Source: Desulfovibrio aminophilus DSM 12254 (GTDB taxonomy: Bacteria; Desulfobacterota; Desulfovibrionia; Desulfovibrionales; Desulfovibrionaceae). Taken from it: a stretch of DNA of 64,000 bases. The translations under genes were made by a program, and so were the position numbers. Within the stretch, counting starts at the first letter, position 1. Each line of letters opens with the position of its first letter. Under the pieces are notes generated by a model that was not told the origin of the DNA, did not search any database, and saw only the letters and a program-made list of their open reading frames with translations. This document shows, in pieces, positions 54,461 to 62,770 of the stretch. The stretch is taken from assembly GCF_000422565.1 (NCBI RefSeq), contig NZ_KE383875.1, positions 317,742-381,741 of the forward strand, read 5' to 3'.

Positions 54461-55237
54461 TCAGGACTTCTTGAAGATGATCAGGGGGCAGTTCTTGCAG
54501 ACGTCGGCGCCCGGGAAGTGGTCGCCGGGACGGGTGATGGCGCCGCTGCCCAGCTCACGCTTGCGGGTCAGCAGACGTTCCACCGTGGGCGCGAGGGCCT
54601 CGCCCTGAAGCACGAAGTTGATCTCCCCGCGCTCGGTCTTGCCCGCGTTGTACGAACCCGAGCAGGCGGGCAGGAGGTTGGCGCTCTTCTCCAAATAGGA
54701 ATAGACGTTGCCGCCGCAGGCCGAGGAGTTCATGGTGATGTTCGAGCGCAACGGGTGCTGGTCCATGGCCGCCATGTAGTCCACGCAGAGATGGTAGGCC
54801 TGCATGTTGTCGCAGTAGAAATGCACCGTGGACGGCGGCAGGGTGGCCTCGCCCAGGGGGCCCACGGAGACGGCCTTGAGCGCGCCCAGGGGCAGGCGGG
54901 TCTTGGAGCGCACGAAACGCTCGGCCTGCTCGGCGTCACGGCAGTACTTGAGGTGGCTCTTGATCTCGTTCTCGTCGATGTCCTTCCAGCCGAAGCCGAC
55001 CAGGGCGTTGGAGCAGCCCAACGTCTCCTTGGCGCCGAGCACGGTCTGGCCCTTCATTCGCGCGGCGATCTCCCACTGGCAGAAGGTCATGGGTTTCACC
55101 GGCACGTAGAACTCGGTCTCGGCCTTGAAGCGCTCCAGTTCGGCGTCGTCGAAGAAGAAGTGCACGGCCACGGGGTAGTGATAGAGCCGCAGCTCCTCCA
55201 TGAGCACGCGCTGCATGTCCTGGTACGAAAGCGTCAT
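54461..55237 (-). CDS. DUF169 domain-containing protein
   Basis: 258 residues from the ATG at 55237, six bases after AGGAGG; two earlier in-frame ATGs are too close to or upstream of that site. A single DUF169 domain with several cysteines: PMTFCQWEIAA, ETLGCSNALVGFG, HLKYCRDAEQ, SACGGN, PACSGSYN, and a C-terminal CKNCPLIIF. The number of cysteines hints at metal or cofactor binding. DUF169 proteins are common in anaerobes and methanogens; function unknown. Single-gene unit. Confidence 0.85.
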   Translation of the reverse strand: MTLSYQDMQRVLMEELRLYHYPVAVHFFFDDAELERFKAETEFYVPVKPMTFCQWEIAARMKGQTVLGAKETLGCSNALVGFGWKDIDENEIKSHLKYCRDAEQAERFVRSKTRLPLGALKAVSVGPLGEATLPPSTVHFYCDNMQAYHLCVDYMAAMDQHPLRSNITMNSSACGGNVYSYLEKSANLLPACSGSYNAGKTERGEINFVLQGEALAPTVERLLTRKRELGSGAITRPGDHFPGADVCKNCPLIIFKKS

Positions 55238-55243
55238 CGTCAT

Positions 55244-55518
55244 CCTCCTTGTGCGTGTTTCCATGCGGCTGAAAGTTTCACTTTCCTTCAAGGCCATTGG
55301 TATGAAACAAGACAGGAGGTCAAGAAAAATCGTCCATTGTGAAAAGAAAGACGCGACATCATGCTTTTCTGCTCATTTCTCCCTTTGAACAGGATACGAC
55401 ATTGTGCGAAACAGAACGATTCGGCACGAAAATGATCGTTTCACGAAGTGTCACGCCGCATCAGCAACTCGTGACATCAGCATGTCGAACCACACCCCCG
55501 ACTTTCGCCGGGATGGTC
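55244..55518. other. Intergenic region between DUF169 and the manganese riboswitch
   Basis: No gene is seen. It contains a GAAAG-TTTCA-CTTTC dyad at 55271-55285, close to where the DUF169 promoter should be (TTGACC on the minus strand at 55315-55320 with a poor -10), and repeated TTTCAC/TGTCAC words between 55430 and 55480. Composition is AT-rich from 55300 to 55460. Confidence 0.5.
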
Positions 55519-55547
55519 TTGACAGCTGGTGAAATCCGGTTTATCTG
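55519..55547 (+). promoter_or_regulatory. Promoter of the manganese riboswitch transcript
   Basis: Consensus -35 TTGACA (55519-55524), 17-base spacer, TATCTG (55542-55547). Transcription would begin near 55554, just before the aptamer. Confidence 0.75.
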
Positions 55548-55559
55548 CCATCTCAACAG

Positions 55560-55660
55560 TCGAAGGGGAGTAGCTCTTTCGGACAAGGTCAACAATACTG
55601 GCGCCGCTTTCGGCGCTTGGCCTTGTCGTCGGTGACCTACCGATGAGCCAGACCTTCCGC
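55560..55660 (+). ncRNA. yybP-ykoY manganese riboswitch aptamer
   Basis: Hallmarks of the family: GGGGAGTAGC (55565-55574), the AATACTGG element (55594-55601) and GCCAGACCTTCC near the 3' end (55647-55658). P1 pairs GAAGG (55562-55566) with CCTTC (55653-55657); a long stem pairs ACAAGG (55583-55588) with CCTTGT (55621-55626) and holds a GCGCC/GGCGC hairpin; the second arm is CGGT-GACCT-ACCG. The downstream genes include a TerC/Alx protein, the classical target of this Mn2+-sensing RNA. Confidence 0.88.
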
Positions 55661-55721
55661 GTGAGCGATCATGCTGGAGGTCTCTTTTTTTTGGAACCTC
55701 CAGCCAAAACAGACCTGGAGG
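55650..55721 (+). promoter_or_regulatory. Riboswitch expression platform: terminator, antiterminator and start-site masking
   Basis: Four segments: A AGACCTTCC (55650-55658), B GGAGGTCT (55676-55683, extended as GCTGGAGGT from 55673), C ACCTCCAGC (55696-55704) and D CTGGAGG (55715-55721), the ribosome site of the next gene. A:B forms a terminator followed by eight T (55685-55692); C:D hides the ribosome site. B:C excludes both. Since P1 of the aptamer uses A, Mn2+ binding should favour B:C and turn expression on. Confidence 0.7.
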
Positions 55722-55726
55722 CTTCC

Positions 55727-56767
55727 ATGCGACACGACACGCTTTCCCCCATCCCCCCCACAAACGACGGATCATTCCGTACGGCTCCCGCACGCAGCGG
55801 GGCCGCGCTTTTCGCGCGCCGCTTCTTCGCCGCGCTGCTGGCGGCGGCCGTGCTCTTCGCGTCCTTCGACCATGCCGAGGCCAAGCGCCTCGGAGGCGGG
55901 CGCTCCTTCGGCGGCGGGGGCTCCTACTCCAAGCCCTACAACAAGCCCACTCCCCCGCCCAACCAACAGGGTGCGCCCACCCAACGACAGGACAACGCGG
56001 GTCAGAACCAGCAGGCCGCCCCGGGCCAGCAGGCCGGCAAGGCCGGCGGCGGGCTCTCTCGCTTCGGCGGCATCGGCGGCATGATCGGCGGCCTGCTCAT
56101 GGGCGGCATGATCGGCTCGCTCCTGTTCGGCGGCGGTTTCGGCGGCGGCTTCGGCCTCCTGGAAATGCTCCTGGTGGGCGTGGGTATTTACATGCTCATG
56201 AAGTTCTTCCGCTCGCGCCGCGCGGCCCAGGAGCAGCGGACCGCGCCCATCGGCGGCGAGCGCTTCGCCTATGCCTCCGGCCCGGCCGCTTCCGACCCCG
56301 CCGACGTCCGCGACAACGCCGACGGCTGGGGTTCGTTGCGCGCGGGTTCCTCCCGGCAGGACGCGACCGTCCCCACCGGCCCGGTCATGCCCGAGGGCGT
56401 GGACGAGGCCGAGTTCATCGCCGGGGCCAAGGCCCTCTACTCCCGCCTGCAAGCGTCCTGGGACAAGCGCGACCTGGAGGACATCCGCTCCTTCACCACC
56501 CCCGAGGTCTTCGAGGAGATCGCCCGCCAGGCCCAGGAGGATCCGAATCCCGGCAAGACCGACGTGCTCATGGTCGAGGCCCGGGTGGTCGAGGTGGAAC
56601 GCGAGGGGAGTCACACGGTGATGACCGTGCTCTTCGACGCCCTGCTGCGCGAGGACCAGGCCGCCTCCATGCCCGGCCAGGCCCGCGAGGTCTGGCGCAT
56701 CCGCCGCGACGAGTCCTCGGCCAAGCCCGAATGGCTTCTCGACGGCATCCAGCAGCTTGAGAACTGA
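55727..56767 (+). CDS. Tim44-like domain protein
   Basis: 346 residues from the ATG at 55727 five bases after CTGGAGG. A hydrophobic N-terminal segment (ARRFFAALLAAAVLFASFDHAEA) reads as a signal peptide. Residues 50-115 are Gly/Gln/Pro-rich and disordered; a Gly-rich membrane segment follows (about 120-175). The C-terminal 130 residues form the Tim44-like fold (FIAGAKALYSRLQASWDKRDLEDIRSFTTPEVFEEI). Bacterial members of this family are envelope proteins of unknown function. Placement directly behind a manganese riboswitch links it to manganese stress. Confidence 0.87.
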   Translation: MRHDTLSPIPPTNDGSFRTAPARSGAALFARRFFAALLAAAVLFASFDHAEAKRLGGGRSFGGGGSYSKPYNKPTPPPNQQGAPTQRQDNAGQNQQAAPGQQAGKAGGGLSRFGGIGGMIGGLLMGGMIGSLLFGGGFGGGFGLLEMLLVGVGIYMLMKFFRSRRAAQEQRTAPIGGERFAYASGPAASDPADVRDNADGWGSLRAGSSRQDATVPTGPVMPEGVDEAEFIAGAKALYSRLQASWDKRDLEDIRSFTTPEVFEEIARQAQEDPNPGKTDVLMVEARVVEVEREGSHTVMTVLFDALLREDQAASMPGQAREVWRIRRDESSAKPEWLLDGIQQLEN

Positions 56768-56780
56768 GTGCCCGTTCGTG

Positions 56781-56812
56781 ACCCGGGCCGGGAAAATCCC
56801 GGTCCGGGTTTC
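56781..56812 (+). terminator. Intercistronic hairpin before the TerC gene
   Basis: ACCCGGGCCGGGA (56781-56793) pairs with TCCCGGTCCGGGT (56797-56809) with one G-T wobble, followed only by TTC. Probably a partial terminator or message-end protector between Tim44-like and terC genes. Confidence 0.5.
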
Positions 56813-56844
56813 ATTCCGACGGACAACCATGATATGACGGAGCG

Positions 56845-57870
56845 ATGATGAGCACCGCCTGGATGTGGATCGGCTTCAACCTGCTGGTTCTGGCCCTGCT
56901 GGCCCTGGACCTCGGCGTCCTGCACCGGGGCGGCCGCGAGATCGGGGTGCGCGAATCCCTGCTGCTCAGCCTGGGCTACGTGATCCTGGCCCTGGCCTTC
57001 GGCGCGGGCCTCCACCACTTCCTCGGGCCCCAGGCCGCCGCCGAGTACCTGACGGGCTATCTCATCGAGAAAAGCCTGAGCGTCGACAACATCTTCGTCT
57101 TCGTCCTCGTCTTCACGCACTTCGCCGTGCCCAAGGACTGCCGCCACCGGGTCCTGTTCTGGGGCATCCTGGGCGCCCTGGCCATGCGCGCCGCGCTCAT
57201 CGTGGCTGGAGCGGCGGTCATCGCGGCCTTCCACTGGCTCATCTACGTCTTCGGGGCCTTCCTCGTGTTCACGGGCGTGAAGATGCTCATCACCGTGGGC
57301 AAGGAACCGGACCTGGCGCGCAACCCCGTGAACCGCTTCATGCGCCGCCACTTCCGCGTGACCGAGGGCTACGAAGACCGCCACTTTTTCGTCCGGCGGA
57401 ACGGTGCGTTGCACATCACGCCGCTGTTCATCGTCCTGGCGCTCATCGAATTCACGGACGTGGTCTTCGCCCTGGACTCCATTCCGGCCATCTTCGCCAT
57501 CACCACGGATCCGTTCCTGGTCTACACCTCCAACGTCTTCGCCATCCTCGGCCTGCGGGCGCTCTACTTCGCCCTCGAGGGGGTCATCCACCGCTTCCAC
57601 TACCTCAAGTACGGGCTCTCGCTGGTGCTCGTTCTCGTGGGCGCGAAGATGCTCCTGAACGCCTGGTTCGAGGCCAAGGTCATCCCCACGGAATGGGCCC
57701 TGGGGGCCACGGCCGCGATCATCGCGGGCTCCATGCTCATCTCGCTGCTCAAGACCCGCGCCGCGCCGGAAGAGGAGGACCGCAGACAGGCGGCCCGCTG
57801 GTGGGTGCCGGGAAGCCCGGCCAAAAAGGACGGCCCGACGGCCGACGACGGCGAAACCCGCAACAACTGA
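56845..57870 (+). CDS. TerC/Alx family membrane protein (probable Mn2+ exporter)
   Basis: 341 residues, nine predicted membrane segments. Signature acidic motifs EKSLSVDNIFVF in the third segment and EFTDVVFALDSIPAIFAIT in the seventh are intact and likely bind the metal. Alx in Escherichia coli is controlled by the same riboswitch class and exports Mn2+. GGAG precedes two adjacent ATGs (56845, 56848). The soluble tail of about 40 residues is charged. Second gene behind the riboswitch. Confidence 0.92.
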   Translation: MMSTAWMWIGFNLLVLALLALDLGVLHRGGREIGVRESLLLSLGYVILALAFGAGLHHFLGPQAAAEYLTGYLIEKSLSVDNIFVFVLVFTHFAVPKDCRHRVLFWGILGALAMRAALIVAGAAVIAAFHWLIYVFGAFLVFTGVKMLITVGKEPDLARNPVNRFMRRHFRVTEGYEDRHFFVRRNGALHITPLFIVLALIEFTDVVFALDSIPAIFAITTDPFLVYTSNVFAILGLRALYFALEGVIHRFHYLKYGLSLVLVLVGAKMLLNAWFEAKVIPTEWALGATAAIIAGSMLISLLKTRAAPEEEDRRQAARWWVPGSPAKKDGPTADDGETRNN

Positions 57871-57917
57871 ATACCGGCGGCTCGACGTCGGCGACTTTAT
57901 GACGACGAGGCGACACC

Positions 57918-59093
57918 ATGGACATCGACCCCCGCGAAGAAACGAATCCGCCGCTCCAGTCTTCTCCGGACTCCGATCCCGGCCCGGCGCCGCAAGAGTG
58001 TCACACCACGCGGACGGAAGACGTGGGCCCCCTGCACGCGCGCTTCTACCGGCCCTTCCTGCTGCTCGTCTTCATCGCGGCGGTGCTCCTGTTCGGGGCG
58101 CTTCTCTGGCCGTTCCGTCACGCGGTCTTCCTGGCCGCCATCCTGGCCCTGTTGCTCAACCCCCTGCGCCAGCGCCTGGCCGCGCTGATGCGGGGATCGC
58201 GGTTCCTCACCGCGGCCCTGCTCACCATCGCAACCCTGCTCTTCATCCTCATGCCCGCCGCGCTGCTGACCACCGTCCTGGCGAACGAGGCAGGCGCGGT
58301 CATCGAGGCCGGAGTCGTCTGGTTCCAAAAGGGAGGGGTGGCCTCCCTCGTCGACTGGATCACGTCGATGCATCTCCCGGACTGGCTGCGCGACATCGTG
58401 GACAAGACGCTCGCCGACCCCCAGAAGATCAGGGACGGCCTCGCCGCCACAGCGACGCAGGCGGGCAAGGGACTGCTGGCCGCCGGCCGGGGGGTCGCCG
58501 GGCAGACCGCGAACCTTCTGTTCCAGGTGCTCATGCTGTTGCTGTTCCTGTTCTACTTCCTGGCCGAAAGGGACCGGGTGGTGGCCGGGCTGCGTCGGCT
58601 TTCCCCGTTGCGGCCCCACCAGGAACAGGAACTGGCCGGGCGGCTCAAGACCGTGATGCAGTCCATCCTCGCGGGCGGGCTGGCGGCGGGCCTGACCCAG
58701 GGCGTGGCCACCGCCGTCGGCCTGTGGATCGTCGGCGTCGACCCCTTGTTCTGGGGCATGGTCGCCGTGGCGGCCTCCCTCGTGCCCTTCGTCGGCCTGG
58801 CCCTGATCCACGTGCCCATCGTCGTCTTTCTCCTCGCCGGAGGCGCGACGGGCAAGGCGCTCTTCCTTCTCGCCTGGTGGCTGCTGGTGGTGAGCACGGT
58901 GGACAACATCGTCCGGCCGTTCTTCATCAGCGGCGGGGCACGCCTGCCCACGCTGATGATCTTCGTCTCCATCGTGGGAGGCGTCCTGCTCTTCGGCCCG
59001 CTGGGCCTGATCTACGGCCCCATTTCCATGAGCCTGTGCCTCGTGGTCTTCCAACTCTTCATCGAGGCCCAGTCGACCGAAAAACACCCCTGA
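57918..59093 (+). CDS. AI-2E (PerM) family transporter
   Basis: 391 residues, eight predicted membrane segments after a 45-residue charged N-terminus. The family pattern VAVAASLVPFVGLALIHVPIVVFLLAGG and the late WWLLVVSTVDNIVRPFFISGGARLPTLMIFVSIVGGVLLFGPLGLIYGP are clear when read in pieces. PerM proteins export diverse solutes, including sodium in some lineages and AI-2 in others. It may be the third gene of the riboswitch operon; 47 bases separate it from terC. Confidence 0.9.
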   Translation: MDIDPREETNPPLQSSPDSDPGPAPQECHTTRTEDVGPLHARFYRPFLLLVFIAAVLLFGALLWPFRHAVFLAAILALLLNPLRQRLAALMRGSRFLTAALLTIATLLFILMPAALLTTVLANEAGAVIEAGVVWFQKGGVASLVDWITSMHLPDWLRDIVDKTLADPQKIRDGLAATATQAGKGLLAAGRGVAGQTANLLFQVLMLLLFLFYFLAERDRVVAGLRRLSPLRPHQEQELAGRLKTVMQSILAGGLAAGLTQGVATAVGLWIVGVDPLFWGMVAVAASLVPFVGLALIHVPIVVFLLAGGATGKALFLLAWWLLVVSTVDNIVRPFFISGGARLPTLMIFVSIVGGVLLFGPLGLIYGPISMSLCLVVFQLFIEAQSTEKHP

Positions 59094-59180
59094 CGGCGGG
59101 CGTGGCTGACCTCGGGTCCGAGAACGGCCGCGCGGTTCAGGAAACGAAATGCTTCCGGGTTTCACTCCCTGGCCCGGGGC

Positions 59181-59621
59181 TCAAGGCCGTCCCGGGGCCT
59201 CGGCCCGGCGACGCCCGACATGCAGCCACAGACAGCCGCCCAGCATGAACGCGTCCCGAAGCATGGCGGCCTTCAGCTCTTCGGTCCCGACCGGCGCGGT
59301 TCCGTCGAGCCCAAAGCAGCCGCAGTCGGCCTCCAGACCGCCCAGAACGCCGTACCCGAGCACAGCCATGAAGAGCAAAAGCTGCCCCGCCACCAGGAAC
59401 AGCGCCCCCCGCAGGTTGCAGGCCAATCCCAGCCCGCCGGCGACCTCCAAGACGGGCAGGGCGACGGACAACACCCTGGCGGTGCGCCAGGGCACCAGGC
59501 CGAAGCTGTCGATGGCCAGGGCGAACGTACCGGGATCGATCAGCTTCATGGCCCCGGCGTAAATGAAGACCAGGGCCAGGACGAACCGGATGGCGGCCAG
59601 GATGCCCCGGCCCCGAAGCAT
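59181..59621 (-). CDS. MauE/DoxX-like redox-associated membrane protein
   Basis: 146 residues, four predicted membrane segments beginning ILAAIRFVLALVFIYAGAMKLIDP, the usual MauE/DoxX opening. A cysteine pair EADCGCFG lies in the loop before the last segment, as in MauE proteins that take part in periplasmic disulfide or sulfur chemistry. Ribosome site weak (CCAGGA). It lies 53 bases after a chemoreceptor gene and downstream of a periplasmic rhodanese, which supports a sulfur-redox role. Confidence 0.85.
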   Translation of the reverse strand: MLRGRGILAAIRFVLALVFIYAGAMKLIDPGTFALAIDSFGLVPWRTARVLSVALPVLEVAGGLGLACNLRGALFLVAGQLLLFMAVLGYGVLGGLEADCGCFGLDGTAPVGTEELKAAMLRDAFMLGGCLWLHVGRRRAEAPGRP

Positions 59622-59674
59622 CCTGGCCGGCCGATCCGTCCAGCGGCGGAGCCGGGACGGGGGGAATCCGGTCC

Positions 59675-61546
59675 TCACCGGTCCGCCCGCCTGGGGGGGG
59701 ATGTCCGCGCCCCGCCGTCCTGGAGGAACATGCTCCGGGCCGTTTCCCCGGAACCCTCCGTGGTCGTTGGACCATTGGCCGCCTTGTTGATTTCCGCGAT
59801 GAGCCCATGAAGGCCCTGGGCCAGATCGGAGAGGTCGCGCACGGCCTGGTCGGTCTGCCGGATGCCGCCCGCGGTTTCGCTGACGATGCCGTTGATCTCC
59901 CCGACGGTGTGGCTGATCTGTTTCGTGCTCATGGACTGCTGTTCCGCGGCCGCGGCCATGGAGCCCACCTGGGCGGCGTTGGAGGTGATGACCTGGACGA
60001 TTTCCTGCAGCGCGCGGCCGGCTTCGCCTGAAAGCGTGGTGCACCGGGCCACGGCAGCGACCGCGCCGTCCATCTCGCTGATGTTGCGCCGCGTGCCGTC
60101 CTGGATGGAGGAGATGGCCTGTTCGACCTCCTTGGTGGCGGTCATGGTCTTTTCCGCGAGCTTGCGCACCTCGTCGGCCACCACCGCGAATCCCCGGCCG
60201 TGATCCCCGGCCCGGGCGGCCTCGATGGCGGCGTTCAGCGCCAGCAGATTGGTCTGGTCGGCGATGTCGGCGATGACGTTCATGACCGCGCCGATGCGCT
60301 CGGCCTTGTCTCCCAGGTCGTCCAGGCTGACCTTCATCTCCGCGACCTTCCGCTGCACCTGGGTGGTGGCGTCCACCACGCTGGCCACGGTGCCCGCTCC
60401 CTGCTCGGCCTTCTTCTTGACCTCGTCCGCGGTCTGGGCCGCGTCGCCCGCATTGCGGGCCATGTCGGTCACGGTGGAATCCATCTGCCCGATGGCGCTC
60501 GTGGTTTCCGCCAGACGCTGACGCTGACTGTCCGCGCTCCGGGCGATCTGCTCGGACTGCGCGGCCAGTTCCTCGGAGGCCGTGGCCAGGCGGTCGGCGT
60601 AGTCCGTGGCCTGGGTGGCCATCTCGGTCATGGCGGTCAGCAGGCCGGACACCCGGGTCCGCTCCGATTCCGCCGCATCCTTGGCCTGGTCGGCCAGGCG
60701 GGCCTGCTGTTCGATCTCCCGGCTCTTGGCCTCGGCATCCTCGATGCTCCGCTTGAGGCTGCGCATCATGGCGCGGAAGGCGTCGGCCAGCATTCCGACC
60801 TCGTCATCGCGGCGGATGTCCACCTCGATGTCGAGCTGCCCTGCGGCGATCTTCTCCGCGCAATCCGCCAGTCGGCGCATGGGCCGCACCAACAGCCGGT
60901 TCAGGGACATCTTCTGGAACATCACGATGAGCACCGTGGCCGCCAGCAGCAAGCCCGCGCCGGAGACCATCATGGTTTTCTGGACGCGGTTCTTGAAGTC
61001 CAAGGCATCGGCCTTGGTCCGGGCGTTGGCCGCCGCCAGCTCCTGGATTTTTATCCGAATGGGCGCGGGATCGAGCCCCAGTTCCACATGACCCACCACG
61101 GTGTCGCCGAAGAGGACGGGCTTGGACAAAACCTTGCCCCCGGCGACCGGAGAGCCGGACTGAAGAGGGGCGTTCTCCAGATCCTTGAGCGGTGAACCAT
61201 CGCCGTTGACGAAGCGCGCCGAAGCGATGAAGGGATTCTGCTCACGGATGGTGAGCATCCTCTTGAGCGGTTCGAAGTCGTAGTTGTTGATCAGGCCCCC
61301 CGAACCGAGCACCAGGGAATCCAGCACCGAGCCAGCGGATATCTCCTGCTGGTTCTGCATCAGCCTGCCCAGGGCCTCGTTGCGCTCCTCGAGCGTGGCC
61401 TGCGACGCCTCGATGAGCGTTTCGATGTGATTGTTGGCCATCCAGACGAGAACCAGCACGATGCCGGCCACGGAGGCCACGATGCTGACGGAATTCTTGA
61501 TGGTCTGGAACAGGTTTCTCCAGGTGGCTGACGCGGGTGTCTGCAT
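59675..61546 (-). CDS. Methyl-accepting chemotaxis protein
   Basis: 623 residues. Membrane segments near 19-37 and 195-215 bound a compact periplasmic sensor with QNQQEISAGSVLDSLVLG and FGDTVVGHVELGLDP (a double-PAS or sCache-like fold). HAMP follows, then the signalling rod with [20 protein letters not shown] near residue 435. A long coiled coil carries the usual glutamate methylation sites. Start supported by AGAGG. Ligand unknown; neighbours point to sulfur or redox cues. Confidence 0.94.
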   Translation of the reverse strand: MQTPASATWRNLFQTIKNSVSIVASVAGIVLVLVWMANNHIETLIEASQATLEERNEALGRLMQNQQEISAGSVLDSLVLGSGGLINNYDFEPLKRMLTIREQNPFIASARFVNGDGSPLKDLENAPLQSGSPVAGGKVLSKPVLFGDTVVGHVELGLDPAPIRIKIQELAAANARTKADALDFKNRVQKTMMVSGAGLLLAATVLIVMFQKMSLNRLLVRPMRRLADCAEKIAAGQLDIEVDIRRDDEVGMLADAFRAMMRSLKRSIEDAEAKSREIEQQARLADQAKDAAESERTRVSGLLTAMTEMATQATDYADRLATASEELAAQSEQIARSADSQRQRLAETTSAIGQMDSTVTDMARNAGDAAQTADEVKKKAEQGAGTVASVVDATTQVQRKVAEMKVSLDDLGDKAERIGAVMNVIADIADQTNLLALNAAIEAARAGDHGRGFAVVADEVRKLAEKTMTATKEVEQAISSIQDGTRRNISEMDGAVAAVARCTTLSGEAGRALQEIVQVITSNAAQVGSMAAAAEQQSMSTKQISHTVGEINGIVSETAGGIRQTDQAVRDLSDLAQGLHGLIAEINKAANGPTTTEGSGETARSMFLQDGGARTSPPRRADR

Positions 61547-61567
61547 ATCTGCAACCTCTTGTCGCGG

Positions 61568-61598
61568 AAAAGGCCCGGGGCCGGACTCGGCCCCGGGC
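61568..61598 (-). terminator. Terminator of the rhodanese gene
   Basis: On the minus strand GCCCGGGGCC (61598-61589) pairs with GGCCCCGGGC (61582-61573), followed by CTTTTCC. It separates the rhodanese gene from the chemoreceptor. Confidence 0.75.
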
Positions 61599-61627
61599 GT
61601 CCGCAGTCTGCTGTCCAGGGACCGGCG

Positions 61628-62407
61628 TCAGCCCTGGAGGGCCTTGCGCACGCCGCCTTCCAGGAACAGGTAGTCCTTCTGGCCGCTGTCCTCCAGGTAG
61701 TACTGAAGCCACTGGATCTGCTTGCCCACCGCATCGAAGATGAGCAGGGTCTTGCCCTTGAATGCTCCCTTCTGCAGCAGCGGAACCATGCGCTCGAAGG
61801 GAATGCTCTTCACCCCCGCCACTCCGGGGAGCTGGTCCTTGCGCTGCATCGGGTCGCGAATGTCGATGACCTCGGCTCCCGAGGCGGCCTTGGCCTTGAA
61901 GGCGGCGAAATCCACCGTGTGGTCCTTGAGCTGCGCCTTGGTGATCAGCTTGGACGGGTCCGCGGGAGTCTTCCCGAGCAGGGTGGTGTCTTCGGCGTGC
62001 TCGGCGGCCCACTCCGGAATGCCCGCGTCGTAGACGAAGACATTGATGAAGCCGGCGTCCTTGGCCGCCCGGCAGGCTTCATACGACTTGGCGCAGGTCA
62101 CTCCGTTGCAGTAGAAGGCCAGCTTCTTTCCGTCGGACTTGCCTCTGGCCTTCTCCAACTGGGCCAAAAAGTCCTTCTGGGAAATCGGGATGTGCTTGGA
62201 CCCGTTGACGTGAATGACCTCGTATTCCTCGATCGAGCGGACGTCGACGACCACGGACTGGCCCGCCTTGCCCCAGGCGTACAGGTCGGCCGTTGTGACC
62301 GGAGTCAGCTCCTTGAACTCGGGCTTCTCGCGCAACGGGAATTCAGCGGCCCAGGCCGCGGCTGCGAAAAAAAACACCAAGAGGCACAGGACAATGCATT
62401 TTCTCAT
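61628..62407 (-). CDS. Periplasmic protein with two rhodanese domains
   Basis: 259 residues from the ATG at 62407, five bases after GGAGG. Signal peptide ends WAAE near residue 21. The first rhodanese domain (about 30-135) has SVVVDVRSIEEYEVIHVNGSKHIP and an active-site loop YCNGVTCAKS with two cysteines. The second (about 150-255) has AEVIDIRDPMQRKDQLPGV but no cysteine in its loop (FDAVGKQIQW), so it is inactive and probably structural or binding. Likely handles persulfide or thiosulfate sulfur outside the cytoplasm. Confidence 0.9.
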   Translation of the reverse strand: MRKCIVLCLLVFFFAAAAWAAEFPLREKPEFKELTPVTTADLYAWGKAGQSVVVDVRSIEEYEVIHVNGSKHIPISQKDFLAQLEKARGKSDGKKLAFYCNGVTCAKSYEACRAAKDAGFINVFVYDAGIPEWAAEHAEDTTLLGKTPADPSKLITKAQLKDHTVDFAAFKAKAASGAEVIDIRDPMQRKDQLPGVAGVKSIPFERMVPLLQKGAFKGKTLLIFDAVGKQIQWLQYYLEDSGQKDYLFLEGGVRKALQG

Positions 62408-62770
62408 CGTGACCTCCACATGGTTGTTGGCGCCTCCCCGCAACGGGGGGGCTCTGTCCCGTTCCTTCGCCTGAACGGCCCTGCCGCCCGACCCGCGAAA
62501 TGAGACTCACGGCGGGAAGTCGCGGGTCGGCGGGCCCATTGCCGGGCCTTCCAAGAGACATGCCAACCGACCGGGAACGGCAACCAGCTTGAATCGTTTG
62601 ATTCTATCCGCGAAAAATCCTGGCGGCCGCCAACCCGAGTTGGCAGGCTGCCAACCATTTCGTTTGCGGGCCGCGGCGCGGATCCGGTTCCCGAATGACG
62701 ATGCGCGTGTCGGCGTCGGTGGGGTTCAGGCCCTCGCCTGAATTGGAAGTGGCGGAACGGAGGCGGAGAG
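62408..62770. other. Intergenic region with overlapping dyads upstream of the rhodanese gene
   Basis: No gene seen over 360 bases. Holds TTGGCAG-G-CTGCCAA (62640-62654), which overlaps CCAAC-N4-GTTGG (62630-62643); another CCAAC at 62563-62567; and GAATC-GTTT-GATTC (62591-62604). The rhodanese promoter on the minus strand should lie in this span, but I see no clear -35/-10 pair. Confidence 0.55.
62640..62654. promoter_or_regulatory. Perfect palindrome TTGGCAG-G-CTGCCAA
   Basis: Seven-base arms around one base, about 230 bases above the rhodanese start. Together with the overlapping CCAAC/GTTGG dyad it makes three evenly repeated half-sites. Confidence 0.45.
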
